Source of the DNA: Epiperipatus broadwayi
Lineage: Eukaryota > Onychophora > Udeonychophora > Euonychophora > Peripatidae
Assembly (NCBI GenBank): GCA_028023455.1
Contig: JAQFVV010001047.1
Coordinates: forward strand, 1-64,000
DNA length: 64,000 nucleotides
Direction: 5' to 3'
In this document: one piece after another, positions 25,600 to 35,729 of the stretch
Layout of the letters: every line of letters begins with the position of its first letter
Numbering within the stretch: the stretch's first letter is position 1
Translations under genes and position numbers: made by a program
The notes under the pieces: model-generated
Told to the model about the DNA's origin: nothing
What the model saw: the letters and a program-made list of their open reading frames with translations, nothing else
Databases searched by the model: none

Positions 25600-26680
25600 A
25601 TTAGATTCTTTAATTCTTCTCTTTACTTCATTTCTCTTAAATAAGACAACTTTAGCTTCATCAAAATTAATAGTGTGGCTTGTATCTTTTTCATGGATAA
25701 GTAAAGCAGAACTAAGATATTTATTTCTAACCCTACTTTTATGTGCCTTTATTTTTTCATTTAAGCGAAAACTATTCTGATCTATATATACTTTCTTACA
25801 AAAACAAGGGATAATATACTTTACTCCAGGAAATAGTATTTCTATCAAAAATTTCCTTTGTATTATTTAATAAATTATTCAAAGTAATGCCGCTTCCCAA
25901 GTAATTTTATTATTTACTATTTTCAGATACAATTTTATCAGAAAGCAATTTAAAAGACAAAAAAAATAAAATCATATTTTTCTTTATCCTTTACATCATT
26001 AAAATATTATTACTATTAAGTAAAATACTTCTAATAAATTTATCAGAGTAGCCAACACTCAAATAATCTTTATAAAATTGACCTTTTTGAAACAAAGCTA
26101 TGCCACTATTTCTATAACAATAATTTCTTAAAGCGACAGCCTGCTTTAAAAAATTATTGTTATAGAAATAAGAGATTAAACAATTCTAGTGGGATAGCTT
26201 TGTTTCAAAAAGGTCAAATTTATAAAGATTTGAGTGTTGGATACTCTGATAAATTCATTAAAAATATTTTACTTAATAGTAATAATATTTGTAATGATGT
26301 AAAGGATAAAGAAAAATATGATTTTATTTCTTTGCCACTTAAACTGCCTTCTGGTAAAATTTTATATAAAAATAATAATTTGTTTGGAAATAAAAAATTG
26401 CTTGGGAAAGGAGTATTCCTTTGAATAATTTATTAAATAATACCAAGGAAATTTTTGATAGAAAGACTATTTTCTGGAGTAAAGTATATTATCCCTTGTT
26501 TTTGTAAGAAGACATATATAAATATCAGAGTAGTTTGAGCTTAAATGAAAGAATAAAGGTGCATAAAAGTAGGGTTAGAAATAAATATCTTAGTTCTGTT
26601 TTATATATCCATGAAAAAGATACAGGCCACACTATTAATGTTGATGAAATTAAAGTTGTCTTCTTTAACCTTTTAACCGC
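25600..26680. repeat. Large near-palindrome from two head-to-head PLE copies (8-bp spacer)
   Basis: Left arm 25600-26134 and right arm 26143-26680 are inverted copies of one element, roughly 90% alike by eye, with only 8 bp (26135-26142) between them. The innermost 26 bp pair almost perfectly. Confidence 0.85.
26143..26680 (+). pseudogene. Penelope-like element fragment with GIY-YIG domain (pair A, plus copy, 5' part)
   Basis: Plus-strand copy of the same PLE. The linker region is at 26200-26424 (FQKGQIYKDLSVGYSD ...). The endonuclease domain follows in a shifted frame at about 26450-26665: SLNERIKVHKSRVRNK, HEKDTGHTINVDEIKVV. It is interrupted at about 26665 by some 730 bp of foreign sequence, and its homology to the minus copy resumes at about 27400. 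An 18-bp insertion near 26166-26184 distinguishes the two arms. It has stops and is inactive. Confidence 0.75.
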
Positions 26681-26689
26681 TAATTTTAT

Positions 26690-27393
26690 CATTGGTTGTA
26701 TCAGATAAAAATCAAATCTTTTAATTGGCCAACTCACAAACTGAAGACAAAGCCTATTGTTAAAACATATTTGCCTATAATATTAAATTCAACTCAGATA
26801 CGTTTATAAAAAGTATATAATTAATTTTTCATGTTGTGAAGATACACGAAAGTTCTTTCAAAAATAAATTGCTATTTATTTATTCTAAGATATTCAATAT
26901 GGCAAATTAAAGTTATAATGTAAACAAAAAGATCGTTTTCGTTATAGAAAAGTAAATATTTCTTTTTACTACATCTTCAATATATTTACTTAAATCTTCA
27001 ATATTTTTCGAAAATAATTTTGTTTTTTTATTATTCTCTCTGAAAATTATGTTTAATTTCCATAAATATTATTTAATAATAATTTAAATCATATTCAAAT
27101 TGAAAATCTCAGCGTTTTCTTTATTTTCTTTGATCAGGTGTTCTTTGTTCTTTCCAGCCAATCAGAATGTCTTTTTCGGCTGAGAGCATGCTAAGAACCA
27201 ATCACAAATAATGTTCCTTCTTTGTTTAGGTTTAAATGCGTTTTTTTTCTATTTTTTACTTCTAAAATAAATCGGAAGATGTCACCATCGTACAGAACTT
27301 TTAAAAACGAATTCAATACGTATTTAACGAATATTTTCGTATAAAAACTGGCTGAGTTAGAGCGATTTCAGATGTCGACGAGGAGCCTCGTCA
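26690..27393 (+). other. Sequence interrupting the plus PLE copy, with CCAAT-type motifs and a hammerhead-like end
   Basis: The block splits the PLE copy at a GTCTT-type word (about 26658 and 27400). Its distal part (27120-27400) is less AT-rich and holds two CCAAT motifs (27159-27163 and 27197-27201, as CCAATCAG and CCAATCAC). It ends in the hairpin motif at 27369-27402. It may be the 5' leader or pseudo-LTR of a further PLE copy joined to a truncated 3' end. This is inference from order. Confidence 0.35.
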
Positions 27394-27402
27394 AAAACAG
27401 TC
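27369..27402 (+). ncRNA. Hammerhead-like motif in front of the PLE 3' segment
   Basis: CAGATGTC is followed by a perfect 6-bp stem GACGAG / CTCGTC with loop GAGC, then AAAAAC and AGTC. It keeps the layout of CUGAUGA, stem II, GAAAC, GUC with three or so core changes. The stem is perfect while the boxes have drifted. The strand and position match the PLE context. Confidence 0.45.
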
Positions 27403-27680
27403 TTTTGGTTAAGAGAAATGAAGTAAAAAGAGAATTAAAGAATCTATTATTAAGAATTTATGATTCAGAAGCAATTAACTTATTTAAAAGTTCTTTTAAT
27501 ATTAAGGGTGTATGGGAGGTAAGTATAATTGTGAGTAATGTTTAGTATAAATATGTTATTTTATAGTTCTTTACACTAGAGAAGTCTGCTTGTAGCAGTG
27601 AGACCATTGATAGTGTTTTAGAGTTTATTTTCTTGGCTAGTCTGGTCGAGTTTTGAATTTGGGATTATTTTGATTATATA
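27400..27680 (+). pseudogene. PLE 3' segment (pair A, plus copy, continued)
   Basis: Words from 27411 to about 27660 (AAGAGAAATGAAGTAAAAAG, TATTTAAAAGTTCTTTTAAT, TGAGTAATGTTTAGTATAAA, ATTGATAGTGTTTTAGAGTT) match, in the opposite orientation, 25370-25620 of the minus PLE copy. It includes the end of the endonuclease frame and the 3' untranslated part, but not the (TA)n run. Confidence 0.8.
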
Positions 27681-30455
27681 TATGTTAATATATAACAGTT
27701 TATCACATAAGCAATACAACAAAGCAATATCCATTATAAATTTAATCTTTTTTATAACCTATTAAATATATATATCTTCAAAGTCAAAAGCAGTAAGGCC
27801 ATACTATTTTACAAAATATAGATAATTTAAAAAACTTATAATCTTTTATTATTTATTTATTAATTTTCTATTATTATAAAATGTAATTTGCAAATATTTT
27901 TTGAATTCTTGTCTAACTAATATTAACACCATTCTTCTTATCCAGTTTTTACCTGCCACAAATTTGAATTTTAACCATCTCATTTTTCCCTAATCTTCTG
28001 ACAGACTTCTTTGTTTTCACTAGATTTATGCTTTCAACTTTCATTTTGATATTAAACCATTATTATTTATCACAATATAATAAATTTAATCTCATTCAAT
28101 AGATATTTTTGTTTAGAAGGTAGATAAATTTTAAAAAATCACATTTGATTTTCGGAATTGTTTTAAAATTTAGATTTTAATCAAAACAAAGTGCTGTCAT
28201 GTCATCAAATTTCAGGTTGAGCCAATTCAATTTGCAAAATAAACGAAATCTTTCTTTCATGTTTCTTTTAAAAATTTGTATGAATTATTTTTAATAACTA
28301 TTAAATTTATCAATTTATACTTTAAAAGTTTAAAAATTTTTTGTAATTTTTATGATATTGCTAGATATTATAACAATCTGCTGAGTGATTTCATTTCTAG
28401 ACAGCTGTTTTCCCATGACTGTAATCTCTATAGTGACACTATTTAGAAGAAAATATTCTTTTATATTTAAAAATAAAACATTTCTGTAAAAAATAAATAT
28501 ATAATAACATTTACTTTTGATTTTTAACAATTATTACACAATTACAATACAAATATAATCATAAACTTTCCAAAAAATCTAGTTTTTAGACCATTGTAAT
28601 ATTTCTCAATAACCATAAATTTTCTCGAAGTAATATTGCAAAGTTTAAGAGCAAAAAATATATAATGTGTACCTATCATCAGCAGAATTTGAGATATTTT
28701 GATGTACTTCCCATTCAATTTTCTCACATCTTTTGCATTTTTTCGTATTTAAAATATTAGAAAATAAATATATGTGAATTTTAAAGTCGTAAAAAAAAAG
28801 TTTAGCAAAATTTTCACCAGGGAAAAAAATGCAAATTTAATTTGTAAAAATCTCAAATGAAGCTTGACCATCTGGATAAAAAAAACTTTTACTTCTTTTA
28901 AGTTGCATAATAGCTTCTTTTAATTTTTTTATATATTTCTTATAATTTTATTGTTTGAAATTATCTCAGGCCTATTTATATCAATAGTTTTTAAATCAAA
29001 ATCTTTATTTAATGAAAAAAAAGCCAAATTAATGATATTAATACTAATAATGTTTGAAAAACAAAAAAATTATATTTGCAAAAGGCTAATGGACCATAAA
29101 TATGATTAAAAAGTCATCAGTTTATTGGCATTCAATTGAAACAGGGCATGTATATGAAAGTGATAATATTAAAGTAATTCAATATACAAATAAGAGAAAA
29201 ATCAAAAAAGCTTACATATAAATAGGATTAACCTTACATTAAACAAAGATTTTGGTTTAAAAATTGTCTTTAATATAAATAGGTTGAAATAATTTCAAAT
29301 AATAAAATTATAAAAAAATCTATTATGTATATATAAAATGATAGTCAGATGGAAATAGTAACAAATGATGTATAATTTGTTAAAAATTCCACAAGTAAAT
29401 TGTAAATAAATAATTTAAATGGCCACTTTTCTAAAAAAGAACAAAGTTGTTAAAAATTGCAGAAAAGAGCATCTGTAGTGAAAAATACAATATTCTGAAA
29501 AGAATTAATAATTATTTATTTAATAATAAATTTGTTTTGGTGCAGTTAAATATGTTTTAAAAAAGTTGCATTTTCTAAAATAGTTACAAACTTATTTAAT
29601 GTGGGGGGAAATATCTCGAATTTCTCCTCATAAACAAACAAGATTTTATTGTGAACATTTTTGGCAACTCTTTTATAAGATTTTAATATATATGATTTCA
29701 GAATTAAATGTGAATAAAATAAAAATTTTAAGCAGAAACCTGCAGTAAAAAGTTATGAATAATTATTCATTTAACAGTAAATTATCTCTGACCCAATTAA
29801 TAAAAAAATAAAATGCAGTGTGTGCTTGCTAAATATGTTTTTTTTAAAAAGAAAATCATAATCAGTGTTTTATTTATTTTTTATCTTTGAAAAAAAAAAA
29901 AAAAGAATGGCAGCATTTAGTCAGCACTGAAGGCATATAGGGAAAAGCCTCTTAGTGTTACATAAAAAATAAAAAGTTATGATGCAAAATAAAAGAAGCA
30001 ATTTAAAATTCAAATTTGTGGCAGTTAAAAAATTGGATAAGAAAAAAGGTTGGTGTTTATATTACTTAGACAAGAATTCAAAAAATATTTATAAATAACA
30101 TTTTATAATAAAAATAATTTATAAAATTAATTATTAATAAGTTTAATAATAAATATCAAATTTAAACTTTATGCATTAATATTTAGATTAATAACAGAAA
30201 ATTAATAATAAAAGATTTCAAGTTTTTTAAGTTAGCAATATTTTTTTATAATTTTGGTATTAATTAATATAAGTAAAAATAAAAAAAATATTTATAAAAT
30301 AGTAAGGACTTCCTTCCTTTGCCTTTTTATGCTACAAATACATACTTTGAGGATATATATTTAATATATATATTTAAACACTGCAGCAGAGAATATAAAA
30401 AAATACAATTAAATAAACTGAGTATACTTTAAGCATCAACCCAAAAAAAAAGCAA
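27681..30455. other. AT-rich stretch; contains a ~110-bp inverted repeat pair 2 kb apart
   Basis: Segment 27865-27975 is the inverse of about 30000-30115 (shared words: AAAATTCAAATTTGTGGCAG, ACAAGAATTCAAAAAATATT). A short piece at about 28234-28262 on the minus strand resembles the endonuclease tail of the PLE at 30.5 kb. These suggest further, very old PLE debris in inverted orientation. No usable frame is present. Confidence 0.5.
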
Positions 30456-30459
30456 CAAC

Positions 30460-31059
30460 AGTATTTTTTAATGCTGTTGGCTCTCTGATTCACTATATGT
30501 TAAATTTTGTGCAATAAACGAAATCTCTTTAATCTTTAGCTTTCTATTTCTCACACATTAATAATACCAGAAGCAAAACCATGCCCATATTTCTTTTCAT
30601 GATTATAAATCATAGATGCATTTTACATTAATAAATGATGTGTCATTCTTGATCTCAAATTTGCTTGCATTTCATAGTAGTGTATATAAAACTATCCAAT
30701 TGATTGCATTCCATTGCATATAGAACATTAGACCTGCCCAATGTATCCATTTTATTCTTGATATTATTTATTATAGTATTATTTATTAACCTATTCAAAG
30801 TAATGGATGGTTTAACTCCAACACTGAACTTATCTGCACAGATCTTTCCAATTTTATTTCCAAAATAATGTATATATAGAAGTGCCAGCCATTTTTTATC
30901 ATTTCTAACTTTTTCATTCTCAAGCATAATATTTCAATGAAAAAGCTCAACATATTTATGTATATCAAGTGCATTAAAACCTGAATTTGTCACATACAAA
31001 AATATAAATTTTCAAATTGTCAATCTTGTCAGACTCAGACTTACATAAATAGTTGTTTT
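30460..31059 (-). pseudogene. Penelope-like element fragment (pair B, minus copy)
   Basis: Frame 30655-30927 on the minus strand reads NDKKWLALLYIHYFGNKIGK, ICADKF, TLNRLINN and SNVLYAMECNQ. This is the PLE pattern of the RT end (PYI..x..KI) running into the GIY-YIG domain (V-x-Y-x-x-x-C). Further downstream, in other frames, are YNHEKKYGHGF and the conserved end words ATTAAAGAGATTTCGTTTAT. The family differs from pair A. Stops show it is dead. Confidence 0.75.
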
Positions 31060-31950
31060 GATTTAAAATTGCACTCAAATCCACAAATTTATGTGACATT
31101 CATATTTAACATCTCACACTGACACACCTGCTAATATTAAGTGGCTTAACAGTCACAATGCTTTATTTTCAAATTCAAGTAGCAAATTTCCTCATGTTTT
31201 TCAGGTTCTATAGTTTCAATTTAATTCTGCTAAACCTTTTAATATTAGAGGGTGTGTCAATGCGAGATCTGGAGTACCAATATTGATTAAATGTGCAGGT
31301 TTGAGAAGATGTTTGCACTGAAACAACTATTTATGTATGTTCGAGTCTGACAAGATTGAGAATTTGGAAATTTATATTTCTAATCTGATAAAATCAGGTT
31401 TTAATGCAATTAGCATACATAAATGTGTTGAGTATTTTAAAAGAAATATTATCTTTGGGAATGAAAAAGTTACAAATGATAAAAAAAAAAAAAAATGGAT
31501 GGCAGTTCCATGAGTACCATATGTTGGAAATAAAATTGGAAAGATCTGTGCAGATAAGTTCAATGTTACATTTAGATCAATGGTTAATTTGAATAGACTA
31601 ATAAACAATACCAAGGAGAAAATAGATAAAATGAACTGGTTTAATGTTGTGCATGCAGTAGGGTGCAGCCAATAGGATTGTCCTTATATATATACTATGG
31701 TGAAATGAAAGCAAATTTGGGGTCAAAAATGATGCAGCATTCATTATTAATGTATAAAATAAACTAAAACTGATTTAATAAATGCATCTGTGTCTTATAA
31801 TTGTGAAAAAAAGTATGGGCATGCTTTTGATCTGGATATTATTAAGATGAAGTGAGAGGAAAGGAATGATAGAAAGTGAAAAATTAAAAAGATTTCATTT
31901 GTTGTGCAAAATAAATATGTAATGAATCAGAGAACCAATAGTGTTCAAAT
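30460..31950. repeat. Inverted repeat formed by PLE pair B (spacer ~260 bp)
   Basis: Arms of about 600 bp (30460-31059 and 31321-31950) are inverted copies. The inner ends share ACATAAATAGTTGTTT against AAACAACTATTTATGT. The 261-bp spacer shows no recognised feature. Confidence 0.8.
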
Positions 31951-31990
31951 TAGTAAAAAAAAAAAAAATTTTTTTTTATTTTCAATGGTT
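31321..31990 (+). pseudogene. Penelope-like element fragment (pair B, plus copy)
   Basis: This is the inverse of 30460-31059. Plus-strand frames give SDKIENLEIYISNLIKSGF, KCVEYFKRNII, GNKIGKICADKFNV, VNLNRLINNTKEKI, VVHAVGCSQ, then SYNCEKKYGHAFDLD and ISFVVQNKYVMNQRTNSVQ. This covers the RT C-terminal extension and a GIY-YIG domain (GHxFD region and closing helix). In-frame stops and an A-run at 31481-31495 break it. It ends in A/T runs at about 31955-31985. Confidence 0.75.
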
Positions 31991-32349
31991 AAATAGAACT
32001 GTTGTTGGTTTTTTTTTTTTGTTTGATGACCATGATTATGATGCTTATGCATTGAAAGTAGATTTGGTTTATTTTAAGTGCATTTTATTTTTTATTCTCT
32101 GTTGCAGTGTTTTAATATTATTTACAATAATAATAATGATATAGGTTCAATCTATTCTAAATATGTAATAGAATATAAAAAGAATTCAATTTATAATGAA
32201 ATATAATATTTGATTGTATTGTTTATATGATAAAACTATATTTTATGCATTCATGTATTTATATATATATTGTGGATCTAAAAAAGTTTGCTAGTATCAG
32301 TTGAAACTATCAGAATAATCAAGTTAAATAAAACAAGCACTATTATAGT

Positions 32350-33030
32350 GATAAAAGGAAAGCAGATTTGTTTAATTATTTACACTGCTTTTATTGATTT
32401 GGTTAAGTGCTAAACTTAACACATTTAATTGTGTTTTCAGTTTTTATGGCTATAAGGAATTAAAATTTAATACAGATTTGATAATATAATTTTTACATTA
32501 GGTGCTTAAAAACAAAAACAAGATCATTATCTTTTTGGTTTCTGTTTTTACAATATGATAATGATTGTGATATTCTTGCCAATTCAAAAGACAATCTTCA
32601 AAACATAATATTTTGAATGTAACATACAAAAACTTTGGTTTAATAATTAATGTTCAAAAAAACTCATGTCTTTTATCAGTTAGTGATGACAATAAAATCT
32701 TCAGCACCTTTTAAATTGGAGGGTTATCAACTTGAGCATGAAAGTCAATTTACATAAATTGGCAGTTTTTAAAAAAGAAAAGTACACTTAAATGTTGAGA
32801 TATAGCAGAGATTCTAATGTATAGCAGTTGCTTCTAACAAGTTAAAAGTTATTTCACCATAGTAAACTAACTATTGCAACTAAATTAGCAGCATATAGAG
32901 CTTTCAATTTATCTAATTTATTGTATGAAAGTGAGACTTGAATTCCATGATCATAAAATCAGCCAATGTCTTTCAACTTGCTACATATCATACTGTAAAG
33001 TCCACTTTTATAAAATCACATATTCACTGA
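32350..33030 (+). pseudogene. LINE reverse transcriptase C-terminal fragment, decayed
   Basis: Pieces in plus frames line up with an endonuclease-RT LINE. DNDCDILANSKDNLQNIIF follows the place of the YADD box (Y-A of YADD lost). Next come a KTHVFYQL thumb motif, LEGYQLEH (pattern for LENVExFxYLGS), KLAAYRAF-like residues, LLYESET (pattern LLYGSETW) and SANVFQLATYHTVKSTF. Many stops occur. It could be the C-terminal half of the RT whose N-terminal half lies at 24.6-25.2 kb, with the PLE cluster in between, but no single-copy proof is visible. Confidence 0.65.
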
Positions 33031-33599
33031 AATGAACATGTGAAAACAAATAAACAACATAAGACTTCCTATAAAAAATTTTAAAAAAAATTATAGTGAA
33101 CTTGAGTTTAGTTTTCCTGTGAGGGACAGATCTCTTACAAAGAAATGCAATTTTGATTGTTCTTGTTGATAGGTTATGATTAATATTAAAATACAATGGA
33201 ATCAGGATAAAAAAGTTTGCAGCAGAAGTTAAACAACAATATGATAAAATATCAAAAAAACAGAATAAGGATGAGCATAATCTTTATGTGAACATATTTG
33301 TGTTTCATACACTAGTTTTTACAATCATTGCAAAACTAATCTCCAGTATATTTCTTTAGAAAGTGGAATAAATATACTTATTTGAATGGTTGACACTGAT
33401 ATAATGATAAGAATAATTTGTATATTATTATGAAAAACTTTATAAGCATTTCTGTTATAAAAAAGTTCAAAATAGCATGAGAAAAATGCAGGGTATTGTC
33501 AAATTCTAAAAAATAGTTGTCAAAATGCAACAACAATTATTAGACTATATAATGATAGCAAGAATATTAACTCCCAACTCCCCAAAACTTTGCACAACA

Positions 33600-34300
33600 A
33601 TTTCATGGAAGCATTTTATTAATTAAACTGAGAAGCAAAGGATAGAAAAATAAATAGATTTAAATAATTTGGGATGTCCTTATGATATGGCTATTTCCAT
33701 AAATAATGTCTATAAGCTGTAGTAAAAAAATAGAATTAAAAAAATAAATAGTAAAAAAAAACTGCATTAAAAAATAATGCAGATGGCATCATTATGGATG
33801 GATAATTAATAAACTAGGAGAAAATGCTTTAGGTAGATATGTCCAAAAAGTTTTAATTAATGTGAATCAAGTAATTTTTTTATTTTATTGATTAGTTTAG
33901 CTTTCAGTTTTTGATAATAATAGTAAAAGAAATAAATTCTTGTATGCCTAAAAGTTTCAAGTAATGTATTCTACTGAATTTGTTAATAAATGTGAGACAT
34001 GGAAACTTAAAAAAAATCTAAATATACAAACTCCAAAGCAAAAAGATAAAGTTTGAAAATATATATTTCCTAAGATTGAAAGCAAAATATTCTGACTAAG
34101 TAACAAACAGATATTACATCATTTAAAGGGTGTAGTGAAACTATATAAATTGTTTTGTAAAAAAAAAAGTGAATAATTAAAATACAAAATGGAATTCCAA
34201 AAGATTTTAAAAGACTACATGAGAGATGGGTGAATAAAAAATATTGCTAAAAGATGTCAAGAAGCTATTTGAAAATGACAATGACCCACAATTTATTATA
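33600..34300 (+). pseudogene. Second LINE reverse transcriptase C-terminal fragment, decayed
   Basis: Plus-frame pieces include INKLGENALGRYVQKVLINV (linker after the palm) and EFVNKCETWKLKKN (pattern YGCETWxL). A tail near 34200-34300 reads KRLHERWVNKKY, resembling the closing basic segment of RTE-like LINEs. It is different from the copy at 32.35 kb. Frameshifts are frequent, and only the order of motifs supports the call. Confidence 0.45.
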
Positions 34301-34438
34301 AAAATGGTATTATATTAAAACCATTTTTGTTAATTTGTCATGATTATTTGTGTTTGTTGTTTTTTTGAACTTATTTTTCAAATACAAAAAAAAAAAAAAT
34401 CATGAAATTTTAAAATGTTTTTCAAATTAGCTAAATTA

Positions 34439-34556
34439 ATAATATATAGAGGGTTTGAACTCAGACTTTCATATGACTTCAACTATCTCATACTGCTGAG
34501 ATAGCATGGATATTTGAGCATCGTGTGAAAGTCTGAGTTCAAATCCCCTATATATT
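34439..34556. repeat. Head-to-head pair of tRNA-related SINE ends (family B)
   Basis: Arms at 34439-34472 and 34523-34556 are inverted copies containing a B-box-like GAGTTCAAAYCC followed by CTATATATTA. The plus copy continues to AGCCTGTAC at about 34590. The same words occur at about 39770-39850 and 39990-40100. Confidence 0.65.
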
Positions 34557-34599
34557 ACATATTGGAGTGCAGGTATGAAAAAGCCTGTACTATAGAAAA

Positions 34600-35729
34600 A
34601 AATTTACATATTAAATTAATAATGTTTTCAAAGTAGTAGCATTTATGAAACATTTGTGTAAATGATATAATGCTTTAATTTTAAAAAATGAAAACCGATA
34701 CCAATTTTAAAAATTATTAAAAATTACATTAAAGTATTAAATTTTTATGCTATTGATGTATAAAAATCTTTGCTCTAATTCTTATAACAAGAACAGCAAA
34801 AAAAAAGTAACAAAAATAAACTTTTACTTGGATGACATTAATTATTTAATTCTCCTTTAATAATTATATCATTATTAAAAATGATAATATAAAAAATTTA
34901 GTGAAAAATATTTAAAATATTACCATAATTTATTTAATATGAATTAAGTATATTTAAGAAATCTAATTAAAGTATCATAATTTCTTAACAATAATTAAAA
35001 ATTACTCAAACAATATGCACAAACTATTACTCTGATTCCATGGTTTATCAGTCAACCCCATATATCAACTATAGTGCTTGGGAAAAGTAGATCTTTAAAA
35101 TGGATAAGTGGAGGACACGGGATAATGGATATAATACTATGGCTGTCTAGTCACCATAACACATGTAGACAGTATTTGACCACTGTCTACCAAATTGAAT
35201 TCAAATATGAATCAATTATCTTTTGGAATTTTATAAAATTAGTTTCTAGATCTTGCATAGATCTTATCTAAGAATTTAAGTTAAGAGTTTCCCCAGTGGC
35301 CATTATCTCTTCAGTAAGATATATAAATAAACTTTTACAGAAAAAGTATACTTATGAGTGTCAGATGGTAACTGACCTCAAGTGCCAATCTCACTAGTGC
35401 AGCAAGAATTATACTCTCCCTATAACTCTTAATGATCCTACTTATATTATCTCTAATGAGTTGCCTATCTTTAAACCTTCGTTAATCGCTCAAATTTATT
35501 TCTTAAATTTAAGGTTTGAGTTTAAAATCTATGTAGTACATACGTGCATATTCATATCAGGCGTATTTAACTAGTTTTGTGATATATCTTGGCAGGGAAA
35601 GAAATAGGCAAACATAAACAATAAATCTATAGGTAATTTCAGTGTTAAGATACGTATATGGTTTTCGTATATGGTTTTATTCTTATTTTATTTATTAAAA
35701 CACGTACTCATAAGACAAAATATATATAT
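34600..35729. other. AT-rich intergenic stretch, nothing recognised
   Basis: No supported frame, RNA or repeat. A 65-codon frame at 35074-35271 has no recognisable motif. Confidence 0.55.

Larger units (their letters stand above)
25261..26134 (-). pseudogene. Penelope-like element fragment with GIY-YIG endonuclease domain (pair A, minus copy)
   Basis: Minus-strand frame 25597-25848 encodes a GIY-YIG-type domain of the Penelope class: VKYIIPCFCKKVYI, then LNEKIKAHKSRVRNK, HEKDTSHTINFDEAKV and VKRRIKES. The second motif Y-I-G is changed to Y-I-D, so catalysis is doubtful. Upstream (25860-26134), in shifted frames, is the RT-to-endonuclease linker. Downstream lie a 3' untranslated part with a hammerhead-like motif (25441-25474), a (TA)n run (about 25303-25351) and a second hammerhead-like motif (25261-25292). 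PLE endonuclease nicks DNA to prime reverse transcription. The copy is inactive and forms a near-palindrome with 26143-26680. Confidence 0.8.
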
